Below are positions 1 through 7,085 of a stretch of DNA of 64,000 nt, piece by piece. Every line of letters begins with the position of its first letter. Positions within the stretch are counted from its first letter, which is position 1. Location: positions 62,001 through 126,000 of the forward strand of contig CAVSMR010000014.1 of the NCBI GenBank assembly GCA_963729115.1, in the 5' to 3' direction. Below the pieces are notes generated by a model, which saw only the letters and a program-made list of their open reading frames with translations, had not been told where the DNA came from and made no database searches. This DNA comes from Actinophytocola sp963729115 (GTDB lineage Bacteria > Actinomycetota > Actinomycetes > Mycobacteriales > Pseudonocardiaceae). The translations under genes were made by a program, and so were the position numbers.

Positions 1-2
1 CG

Positions 3-1760
3 GCGCACCAGGAGAACCTGCACCCGTTCTCCGGGCGCGGTCCGCGTGAGGACGGCGGGTTCAAGCCGGACATCATCGCGCCGGGCTCGGCCATCTCGAC
101 CATCCCGACGTGGATGCCGGGCGGTCCCGTCGCCGGCACCTACGCGCTGCCGCCGGGCTACGCGATGCTGCAGGGCACCTCGATGGCATCCCCGCAGGCG
201 GCCGGCGCCGCGACGCTGCTCGTCAGCGCCGCGCAGCAGCGGCACGTGCCGCACGACGCGGCGCAGCTGCGCCAGGCGTTCAAGTCCACGGCCCGGTTCA
301 TCCCGAACTACCAGGCCTACGAGCAGGGCAACGGGCTCATCGACGTGCGGAAGGCGTGGCAAGCGCTCCGGGCGAACATCGCGGTCACCGACATCACGTC
401 GTCGGTCGCGGTCCACACGGTGCTGTCCGACTTCCTGACCACCCAGGGCCCGGGCGTCGGCACCGGCATCTTCGACCGCGAGGGCGTCGAGCGGGGCGCC
501 CGCTACACCCGCGAGTACACGTTCAAGCGCACGTCCGGCTCGAACGGGCCGGTGACCTACCAGGTCCGCTGGGTCGGCAACGACGGCACGTTCAGCTCGG
601 CGAAGTCGATCACGCTGCGCAAGGGCAGCGCGGTCAAGTTCCCGGTCAGCGTCAACCCGCGCTCGAACGGGGTCCACTCCGCGATCCTGAACCTGGACAG
701 CCCGACGACCACCGGCATCGAGTACCAGACGATGAACACGGTCGTCGCCGCCGAGGACTTCGGCGCGGCGAACGGCTACCAGGTCCGCCACGCCGGCAAG
801 GTCGACCGCAACGGCACCGCGAGCTACTTCGTGCGGGTGCCGGCCGGCGTGCCCGCGCTGAAGATCGACCTGGAGGGCGGCGGCTCCGCGCCGGGCGCCG
901 GCCAGATCCGGTTCGTGCGCAACCACCCGTACGGCGTACCGATCGAGGACACCTCGTCGCTGAACTGCTACAACCCGCCGGTGCCGCCGGGCAACGCGTG
1001 CGACGCGGGCAGCCCGACCAGCCGGACGTTCGCCAACCCGCTCGCGGGCGTGTGGGAGATCGTGGTCGAGGCGCGGCGGACCTCGGACACGGCGTCCGCG
1101 CCGTACACGATGACCGCCTCGGTGCTCGGCGCGGCGGTGTCGCCCAACCCGGACACCATCGCGTCCGGCACGGTCGGCACGCCGATCTCGCGGCAGTACA
1201 CCCTGACGAACTCGTTCGGCCCGTTCACCGGCCGCGCCCAGGGCACGAACCTGGGCAGCGCGCACGTCGACCGGCCGTCGATCGGGGAAGGTGACCTGCA
1301 GCGGATCCCGCTCACGGTGACCGCGGGGGCGACCCAGCTGCGGGCGAAGATCGGCAACACGTCCGACCTGGGCGCCGACCTGGACCTGGAGCTGTACAAC
1401 TGCACCAGCGGCACCTGCGTCCTGGCCGGCACCTCCGCGGACGGCGACTCCGAGGAGGAGGTCGCCGTGGCCAACCCGGCGGTCGGCGCGTGGGAGGTCC
1501 GGGTGGCGGGCTTCGGGGTGCCGGCGGGCACCACGGAGTACGACTACCTGGACGTGTTCTCCGGCTCCTCGTTCGGCACGGTCCAGGTGACCGACGCCGA
1601 CGCCGCGCGCGCGGGCGGTGCGACGTGGACGGTGCCGGCCACCGTGACGCCGCGCGTGGTCCCGGCCGCGGGCCGGGTGCTCTACGGCCGCGTCGTGGTG
1701 GTGACGAACACGAACGCGCTCGTCGGCACCGGCGACGTGATCATCCAGTCGGTCAGCTAG
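3..1760 (+). CDS. S8 (subtilisin-like) serine peptidase, 5' end outside the window
   Basis: Only the last 585 residues are visible; the frame is open to the left edge. Near the visible N-terminus lies the catalytic serine block GTSMASPQAAGAA, characteristic of subtilases, preceded by the usual DIIAPGS strand. The Asp and His blocks must lie to the left. After the peptidase core come about 450 residues of beta-rich sequence, including a stretch near the end (GADLDLELYNC and AWEVRVAG) that resembles a pre-peptidase C-terminal domain. This suggests a large secreted protease. It has no C-terminal membrane anchor, unlike the mycosins at the right end. A strong hairpin follows the stop. Confidence 0.88.
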   Translation, partial: AHQENLHPFSGRGPREDGGFKPDIIAPGSAISTIPTWMPGGPVAGTYALPPGYAMLQGTSMASPQAAGAATLLVSAAQQRHVPHDAAQLRQAFKSTARFIPNYQAYEQGNGLIDVRKAWQALRANIAVTDITSSVAVHTVLSDFLTTQGPGVGTGIFDREGVERGARYTREYTFKRTSGSNGPVTYQVRWVGNDGTFSSAKSITLRKGSAVKFPVSVNPRSNGVHSAILNLDSPTTTGIEYQTMNTVVAAEDFGAANGYQVRHAGKVDRNGTASYFVRVPAGVPALKIDLEGGGSAPGAGQIRFVRNHPYGVPIEDTSSLNCYNPPVPPGNACDAGSPTSRTFANPLAGVWEIVVEARRTSDTASAPYTMTASVLGAAVSPNPDTIASGTVGTPISRQYTLTNSFGPFTGRAQGTNLGSAHVDRPSIGEGDLQRIPLTVTAGATQLRAKIGNTSDLGADLDLELYNCTSGTCVLAGTSADGDSEEEVAVANPAVGAWEVRVAGFGVPAGTTEYDYLDVFSGSSFGTVQVTDADAARAGGATWTVPATVTPRVVPAAGRVLYGRVVVVTNTNALVGTGDVIIQSVS

Positions 1761-1770
1761 CTCCGGCCGC

Positions 1771-1806
1771 GAGAGGCCGCCCCGGTGCGTTCCGGGGCGG
1801 CCTCTC
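1771..1806 (+). terminator. Transcription terminator hairpin
   Basis: A perfect 15-bp stem (arms 1771-1785 and 1792-1806, six-base loop) starts 10 nt after the subtilase stop. There is no T-run, which is usual for actinobacterial terminators. It separates the subtilase from the repair gene downstream. Confidence 0.8.
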
Positions 1807-1869
1807 CGCGTTCACCGCGGTGTCCGAATCTCGCGAGCCCGCGTGCGTCGGCGCTGGCAGAGTGGACTT

Positions 1870-3318
1870 GTGCGGATTGACGAGGAGCAGGGCTACCGGG
1901 CGTCGGCGTCGCGGGACGCGCGGTTCGACGGGCAGTTCATCGTGGCCGTGAAGACCACGCGGATCTACTGCCGGCCGTCCTGCCCGGCGATCACGCCGAA
2001 GAAGCAGAACATGACGTTCTTCCCCACCGCGGCCGCCGCGCAGCAGGCCGGGTTCCGGGCGTGCCGGCGCTGCCTGCCCGACTCGGTGCCGGGCTCGCCG
2101 GAGTGGAACCTGCGCGCGGACCTGGCCGGCCGCGCGATGCGGCTGATCAGCGACGGCGTGGTGGAGCGCGAGGGCGTGCCGGGCCTCGCGCGGCACGTCG
2201 GCTACTCGGAGCGCCACCTCACGCGCGTGCTGACTGCGGAGCTCGGCGCCGGCCCGCTGGCGCTGGCCCGGGCGCACCGCGCGCACTCCGCCCGGCTCCT
2301 GATCGAGACGACCGCGCTGGGGTTCGCGGACATCGCGTTCGCGGCCGGGTTCGCGAGCGTGCGGCAGTTCAACGACACGATCCGCACGGTGTTCGCGGCG
2401 ACGCCGTCCGGCCTGCGGGTGGCGGCGCGGCGGCGGTCGCGCGGGACCGGGCCGGCGGCGGGCAAGGTGACGCTGCGGCTGCCGTACCGCCCGCCCTACG
2501 ATGCGGCGGGGATCATGGCCTTCCTCGCCGCGCGGGCGGTGCCGGGCGTGGAGTCCGTGGCGGACGGCGCGTACGGCCGGACGCTGCGGTTGCCGCACGG
2601 CCCGGGCACGGCGTGGCTGCGGCCGGCGGACGGGCACTTCGACTGCACGCTGCGGCTGACCGACATGCGGGACCTGGGCAGTGCCGTGGCGCGGCTGCGC
2701 CGGCTGTTCGACCTGGACGCGGACCCGTCCGCGGTGGCCGAGGTGCTCGGTGCCGACCCCGTGCTGGCCGCGTCGGTGGCCGCGGAGCCCGGCGTGCGCC
2801 TGCCCGGCAGCGTGGACGGCGCGGAGATCGTCACGCGGGCGCTCGCCGGCCAGCAGATCTCGGTGGCCGCGGCGCGCACGGCGCTCGGCGTGCTGGCCGC
2901 GGCCCTCGGCGAACCCCTCCCGGTGCCCGACGGCCCGCTGACCATGCTGTTCCCGACCCCGGCGGCGATCGCGTCGCGAGGTGCCGGCGTGCTGACCGGC
3001 CCCCGGCGGCGCATCGACACGATGCTGACCGTCAACGCGGCCCTCGCGGCGGGTGAGGTGGACGTGCACGTGGGCGCCGACCCGGACGAGCTTTCCGTTG
3101 CGCTGCAAGGCTTCGCGGGCGTGGGTCCGTGGACGGCGGGCTACGTGGCGATGCGGGTGCTGGGCGCCCCGGACGTCCTGCTGACGACGGACGTGGCACT
3201 CCGCAAGGGCGCCCGGACGCTGGGCCTCCCGTCCGACCCGCCGGCCCTGGAGGCCCACGCCGCGGCATGGCGCCCATGGCGCTCGTACGCCGCCATGCAC
3301 CTATGGCGCGCCACCTAA
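1870..3318 (+). CDS. alkA: Ada-type regulator fused to AlkA-type DNA-3-methyladenine glycosylase
   Basis: A 482-residue fusion protein for repair of alkylated bases. Residues 1-75 resemble the Ada zinc domain, with cysteines 34, 38, 65 and 68 (YCRPSC and CRRC). An AraC-type helix-turn-helix follows (about residues 80-180, including FADIAFAAGFASVRQFN). The C-terminal half is an AlkA-like glycosylase with the helix-hairpin-helix GVGPWTAGY and a following TTD whose Asp is the likely catalytic residue. The O6-methylguanine methyltransferase domain of E. coli Ada (PCHR motif) is absent, so it probably senses methyl damage and excises bases without direct dealkylation. GTG at 1870 is chosen because the Ada domain begins at once. 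Confidence 0.9.
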   Translation: MRIDEEQGYRASASRDARFDGQFIVAVKTTRIYCRPSCPAITPKKQNMTFFPTAAAAQQAGFRACRRCLPDSVPGSPEWNLRADLAGRAMRLISDGVVEREGVPGLARHVGYSERHLTRVLTAELGAGPLALARAHRAHSARLLIETTALGFADIAFAAGFASVRQFNDTIRTVFAATPSGLRVAARRRSRGTGPAAGKVTLRLPYRPPYDAAGIMAFLAARAVPGVESVADGAYGRTLRLPHGPGTAWLRPADGHFDCTLRLTDMRDLGSAVARLRRLFDLDADPSAVAEVLGADPVLAASVAAEPGVRLPGSVDGAEIVTRALAGQQISVAAARTALGVLAAALGEPLPVPDGPLTMLFPTPAAIASRGAGVLTGPRRRIDTMLTVNAALAAGEVDVHVGADPDELSVALQGFAGVGPWTAGYVAMRVLGAPDVLLTTDVALRKGARTLGLPSDPPALEAHAAAWRPWRSYAAMHLWRAT

Positions 3319-3335
3319 CCCCACCCCTCCCGCCC

Positions 3336-3496
3336 CGCGAGTCCCCCGTTCCGACCCGCGAGTCCCCGTCGGAGCGAGTTCCCCGGCCCGCGAGTCCAAC
3401 GCTCCCAACCCCGCGAGCCCAACGCTCGCGACCCCGCGCCCCCGTTCCCGACCCGCGAGTCCCCGGTTCCGGCCGCGAGTCCCCGCCCGCGAGTCC
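3336..3496. repeat. Degenerate array of CGCGAGTCC repeats
   Basis: Six exact copies of CGCGAGTCC lie at 3336, 3357, 3389, 3454, 3474 and 3488, with further degenerate copies near 3372, 3412 and 3426. Some are followed by AACGCT or GACGCT. Spacing is irregular (14-65 nt). The array fills the gap between the convergent alkA and lacI-type genes. Confidence 0.75.
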
Positions 3497-3501
3497 GACG
3501 C

Positions 3502-4503
3502 TCAGGGGCAGCCGCACGAGTGGCGGTGCATGAACGTCGTCTGCAGGCGCTGGGTGGCCGGGGCGCGGGACGGGTCCGCGATCCGGTCCAGCAGCAGCCG
3601 CACCGCCGTGCGGCCCATCTCGTCGATCGGCTGGGCCACGGTCGTGATCGGCGGGTCCACCAGGTCCGCCCACTCCACGTCGTCGTAGCCGACCACCGCG
3701 AGGTCGGTGCCCACCCGCACCCCGCGCCGCCGGCACTCGTGCAGCACGCCGGACAGCATCACGTTGTTCCCCGCCACCACCGCGGTCGGCGGATCCGGCA
3801 GGTCCAGCAGCGAACCGAGCGCCGCCGCCGCGGGAGCCGCCGCCGACGCTCCGGACACCACCAGCGTGTCGTCCCACCGCAGCTTCGCGCGCCCCAGCCC
3901 GAGCCGGTAGCCGAGCACCCGCTCCGAGGACGTGGCGAGCCCCGGCGAGCCGCTGATCATCCCGATCCGGCGGTGTCCCAGCTCCGCCAGGTGCCGCACC
4001 AGCCCGGACGTCGCGTACACGTTCTCCGGCCCCACCTGGTCGACGTCCTGGCTCGTCGTCAACCGGTCCAGCAGCACGATCGGGATGCCCAGCCGGCGCA
4101 GCTCCGGCAGCACGGTCGTGGACGCCTGCGCCGACGGCGTCAGGATCAGCCCGTCCACCCGCCGCGACCGCAGCGTGCGGACCGCCGACTGCTCCGCCGC
4201 CGGCTCGTCGTGCGTGTCCGCGAGGACAAGGGTGTAGCCCGACCGTGTGGTCTCCTGCTCGATCGCCGCGAGCAGATCGGCGAAGTACCGGTTCGCGACC
4301 AGGGAGATCGCCACCCCGAGGGACCGGGTGCCGCCCGTGACCAGCGAGCGCGCGATAGCGTCGCCCGTGTAGCCGGTCTGCTCGATCGCGTCGAGGACAC
4401 TCGCCTTGGTGTCCGGGGCCACCGACCGCGTCGAGTTGATCACGTGTGAGACCGTCGTGATGGACACGCCCGCCAGCTGGGCGACGTCTCGCATGGTGAC
4501 CAC
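3502..4503 (-). CDS. LacI-family transcriptional repressor of the adjacent sugar operon
   Basis: A 333-residue LacI/GalR-type protein. The N-terminus (MRDVAQLAGVSITTVSHVIN) is a classic LacI helix-turn-helix and hinge; the rest is a periplasmic-binding-protein-like sensor ending HSCGCP. GTG at 4503 is preferred because AGGAG lies six bases upstream; the ATG at 4494 is too far from it. The gene is divergent from the permease-kinase operon, and a palindrome of LacI type lies between them, so it very likely represses that operon and itself. The effector is unknown; a ketose or pentose is a guess from the neighbouring genes. Confidence 0.9.
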   Translation of the reverse strand: MVTMRDVAQLAGVSITTVSHVINSTRSVAPDTKASVLDAIEQTGYTGDAIARSLVTGGTRSLGVAISLVANRYFADLLAAIEQETTRSGYTLVLADTHDEPAAEQSAVRTLRSRRVDGLILTPSAQASTTVLPELRRLGIPIVLLDRLTTSQDVDQVGPENVYATSGLVRHLAELGHRRIGMISGSPGLATSSERVLGYRLGLGRAKLRWDDTLVVSGASAAAPAAAALGSLLDLPDPPTAVVAGNNVMLSGVLHECRRRGVRVGTDLAVVGYDDVEWADLVDPPITTVAQPIDEMGRTAVRLLLDRIADPSRAPATQRLQTTFMHRHSCGCP

Positions 4504-4520
4504 GGACAGCTCCTGGATCG

Positions 4521-4563
4521 GTACGGTCGCAAGCGTTTGCGCAAACGGTTGTGCGGACCGTAC
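4521..4563. promoter_or_regulatory. LacI-type operator, nested palindrome
   Basis: The core CGTTTGCGCAAACG (4534-4547) is a perfect 14-bp palindrome with the central CG typical of LacI/GalR operators. It extends to 22 bp with one mismatched pair. Flanking arms GTACGGTC (4521-4528) and GACCGTAC (4556-4563) form a second, outer palindrome around the same centre. Confidence 0.8.
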
Positions 4564-4578
4564 AGAGATCATTAACTT
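4549..4578 (+). promoter_or_regulatory. Promoter of the sugar permease-kinase operon
   Basis: TTGTGC (4549-4554) and TAACTT (4573-4578) are separated by 18 bp and read toward the permease. The -35 box overlaps the right half of the LacI-type palindrome, consistent with repression by occlusion. Confidence 0.55.
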
Positions 4579-4610
4579 CCCCGCAAACCGGCTCGCCGTG
4601 GAGGTCGCGA

Positions 4611-5576
4611 ATGCCCGCTCGGACGTCGCGGCTGCCGGCCGTGCGCCGGCGCACGCTCGGCCCCGTCCTCGCCCTGGCCACGCTGCTGGTCGCGTTCGGG
4701 CTCGCGTACGGCGACTTCCTCGCCGCCGGCAACCTGTCGCTGCTGGTCCAGCAGTCGCTCGTGCTCGGCACGCTCGCACTCGGCCAGGCTCTGGTGATCC
4801 TCACCGCCGGCGTCGACCTGGCGTGCGCGGCGGTCGCGGTGCTCGGCACGCTCGTGATCGCCAAGCTCGCCATGACCGGCACGCCCGGGTTCGTCGCGCT
4901 GCTGATGGGCCTGCTCGCCGCGGCCGTGGCCGGCGCGGTCACCGGCGGGCTCGTGACCGGGCTGAAGCTGCCGCCGTTCGTCGTCACGTTCGGCATGCTC
5001 GTGATCGTCGGCGCGGTGACCCAGGCCTACGCGCAGGATCGCACCTACACGGCGACCGACGGCACGGTCGCCCTGCTCGGTACCACCAAGTACCTGTTCG
5101 GCCGCGTCGAGCTGACCTACGGCATGGGCCTGCTGCTGATCATGTACCTCGCGGCCTGGTTCGCGCTCGGGCGAACCCGCTGGGGCGCGAGCGTCTACGC
5201 GATCGGCGCCGACCCGCGGGCCGCCCGGCGGGCCGGCATCCGCGTGCGCCGCACGACGCTCGTGGTCTACCTGGTCGCCGGCGTCTGTTACGGGATCGCG
5301 GCGTGGCAGGCGCTCGGCCGGGTGCCGATCGCGGACCCCGAGGCCCTGCCCCTGGGCAACCTCGACGCGATCGCGGCCGTCGTCGCGGGCGGGGTCAGCC
5401 TCTTCGGCGGGCGGGGCAGCGTGTTCGGCGTGCTGGCCGGCTCGCTGATCGTCGTCGTGCTGCGGGCCGGCCTCGCGCAGTCCGGCATCGACACCCTTTA
5501 CCAGGACATCGTGATCGCCGTGCTGATGATCGCCGCGGTCGCCGTGGACCGCTACTCCCTTGGGAGGCAACGATGA
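4611..5576 (+). CDS. Sugar ABC transporter permease (RbsC/FrcC family)
   Basis: A 321-residue integral membrane protein with about nine or ten hydrophobic segments. It carries family landmarks such as LTAGVDLA, YAIGADPRAARRAGIRV and the final repeat VVAGGVSLFGGRGSVFG. ATG at 4611 is preceded by GAGG at a six-base gap. Family members work with an ATPase (RbsA/FrcA type) and a binding protein (RbsB/FrcB type), but neither is in this operon or elsewhere in the window. The stop overlaps the next short reading frame (ATGA). The operon content recalls the rhizobial fructose system frcBCAK, so fructose or another ketose is a plausible but unproven substrate. Confidence 0.85.
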   Translation: MPARTSRLPAVRRRTLGPVLALATLLVAFGLAYGDFLAAGNLSLLVQQSLVLGTLALGQALVILTAGVDLACAAVAVLGTLVIAKLAMTGTPGFVALLMGLLAAAVAGAVTGGLVTGLKLPPFVVTFGMLVIVGAVTQAYAQDRTYTATDGTVALLGTTKYLFGRVELTYGMGLLLIMYLAAWFALGRTRWGASVYAIGADPRAARRAGIRVRRTTLVVYLVAGVCYGIAAWQALGRVPIADPEALPLGNLDAIAAVVAGGVSLFGGRGSVFGVLAGSLIVVVLRAGLAQSGIDTLYQDIVIAVLMIAAVAVDRYSLGRQR

Positions 5577-5623
5577 GCGAGCTTGCGAGCGAATCAATGT
5601 CACAGGGCGAGGGCGAGTCGTGA
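5573..5623 (+). CDS. 16-codon bridging reading frame between permease and kinase
   Basis: This short frame overlaps the permease stop (ATGA) and the kinase GTG start (GTGA). It encodes MSELASESMSQGEGES. It could couple translation of the two genes, because ribosomes would pass without a gap. Its beginning, ATGAGCGAGCTTGCGAGC, looks like a dispersed element inserted at a gene junction rather than a conserved peptide. No function is claimed for the product. Confidence 0.35.
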   Translation: MSELASESMSQGEGES

Positions 5624-6468
5624 GCAACACGGTCGTCGCGGTCGGGCTGTGCACCGTGGACCTCGTCCAGCGGGTCGCCACGCTGCCCGCGCCCGGCGAG
5701 AAGGTGCAGTCCTCGTCCGTCGAGCTCGCGGCCGGCGGGCCGGCGGCGAACGCGGCGGTGGCCGTCGCCGCGCTCGGCGGCGCCGCCCGGCTGTCCACCG
5801 TGCTCGGTTCGCACTCGTTGGCGCAGCTGGCTTCCCGCGACCTCGCGGCGTGTGGTGTCGAGGTCACCGACGTGCTGCCCTACCGGGTGGCGCCGCCCGC
5901 GGTGAGTGCGGTGTCGGTGCGGGAGGCGGACGGCGAGCGGACCGTCGTGTCGCACAACGCCGCGGGGGTGGGGGCGGTGGCGGACGTGGACCTGACCGGC
6001 GCGGGCTGCCTGCTGATCGACGGCCACCATCCCGACCTGGCGCTGCGGGCCGCGCGCTCGGCCCGTGAGCTGGGCGTGCCGGTGCTGCTCGACGCGGGCA
6101 GCTGGAAGCCGGTACTCGCCGACCTGTTGTCCTATGTGGACATCTGCGCGTGCTCGGCGGCGTTCCGCTCGCGCGCGAAGCTGACCAACCCGGTGGTGAT
6201 CCGCACGGCCGGGCCGGACCCGGTGACGTGGACGGCCGGCGAGTCGAGCGGCTCGGTCGAGGTGGCGCCCACCGAGGTGCTGGACACCGTCGGCGCGGGC
6301 GACGTCTGGCACGGGGCCGCGGCGCTCGCGGTGGCGCGGCTGGGCCGGGTGCCCGCGGCGGCGGACGTGCCCGGGGTGATCGAGTACGCGAACCGCGCGG
6401 CGGCCGTGCGCATCGGGTACGAGGGCGCCCGGGCGTGGGTGACGCCGATGCGCCGGCTGGCCTCGTGA
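5620..6468 (+). CDS. PfkB-family carbohydrate kinase
   Basis: A 282-residue kinase. The N-terminus has the PfkB glycine signature region (ELAAGGPAANAAVAVAALGG) and the C-terminus the catalytic motif DTVGAGDVWHGA, where Asp is the base and GAGD forms the anion hole. The family includes ribokinase and fructokinase. GTG at 5620 is chosen because it follows AGGGCGAG and directly joins the bridging frame; the next gene's GTG overlaps its stop. It sits between the permease and a second kinase under the LacI-type repressor, so it probably phosphorylates the imported sugar. Confidence 0.85.
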   Translation: MSNTVVAVGLCTVDLVQRVATLPAPGEKVQSSSVELAAGGPAANAAVAVAALGGAARLSTVLGSHSLAQLASRDLAACGVEVTDVLPYRVAPPAVSAVSVREADGERTVVSHNAAGVGAVADVDLTGAGCLLIDGHHPDLALRAARSARELGVPVLLDAGSWKPVLADLLSYVDICACSAAFRSRAKLTNPVVIRTAGPDPVTWTAGESSGSVEVAPTEVLDTVGAGDVWHGAAALAVARLGRVPAAADVPGVIEYANRAAAVRIGYEGARAWVTPMRRLAS

Positions 6469-7085
6469 ATTTCGCCGACCTGGTGGCGCGGGCGTCGGGG
6501 CTGCTGGCCCGGGAGCGCGCGCTGCTCGGCATCTGCGGTGCGCCGGGCGCGGGCAAGTCGACGCTGGCGGCCCGGCTGGTGGCCGAGCTCGGCCCGGCCG
6601 CGATCTGCGTCGGGATGGACGGGTTCCACCTCGCGCAGGCCGAGCTCGCGCGGCTGGGCCGCACCGACCGCAAGGGCGCGCCGGACACGTTCGACGCGGC
6701 CGGCTACGTGAACCTGTTGCACCGCCTGTCGAACCGGCCACCGGACGAGGTCGTCTACGCGCCGGGGTTCCGCCGCGACCTCGAGGAGCCGATCGCGGGC
6801 GCGGTGCCGGTGCCGCCCGAGGTCCGGCTGGTCGTGACCGAGGGGAACTACCTGCTGCTGGCCGATCCGCCGTGGTGTGCCGTGCGCGACCTGCTGGACG
6901 AGGTGTGGTTCCTCGACCCGCCCGCCGGCGCGCGGCGGCAGTGGCTGATCGACCGGCACCGCGCGTACGGCCGCACGCTCGACGAGGCGCGCGAGCGGAC
7001 CTACGGCTCCGACGAGCGCAACGCCGTGCTGATCGACGCGACCCGGTCCGCGGCGGACCTGGTCGTGCCGGTCACGCCGAGTTGA
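6465..7085 (+). CDS. FrcK-like P-loop nucleoside/sugar kinase
   Basis: A 206-residue P-loop kinase of the uridine kinase / phosphoribulokinase superfamily. Walker A is GAPGAGKST; GMDGFHL is the typical substrate-binding Asp motif. Close relatives in rhizobia (FrcK) are encoded with the fructose ABC transporter, matching the permease two genes upstream. GTG at 6465 overlaps the preceding TGA, indicating translational coupling. The 3' end overlaps convergent sbcC by 14 nt. Substrate unknown; annotations such as pantothenate or nucleoside kinase are possible from fold alone. Confidence 0.8.
   Translation: MNFADLVARASGLLARERALLGICGAPGAGKSTLAARLVAELGPAAICVGMDGFHLAQAELARLGRTDRKGAPDTFDAAGYVNLLHRLSNRPPDEVVYAPGFRRDLEEPIAGAVPVPPEVRLVVTEGNYLLLADPPWCAVRDLLDEVWFLDPPAGARRQWLIDRHRAYGRTLDEARERTYGSDERNAVLIDATRSAADLVVPVTPS

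Noticed and set aside
3336..3496. CRISPR array
   Set aside because: Repeat units are 9 bp, spacing is irregular and no cas genes are near.
3032..4996. 654-codon minus-strand frame over the LacI-type gene
   Set aside because: Gly/Ala/Arg-rich nonsense in another frame of the repressor gene.
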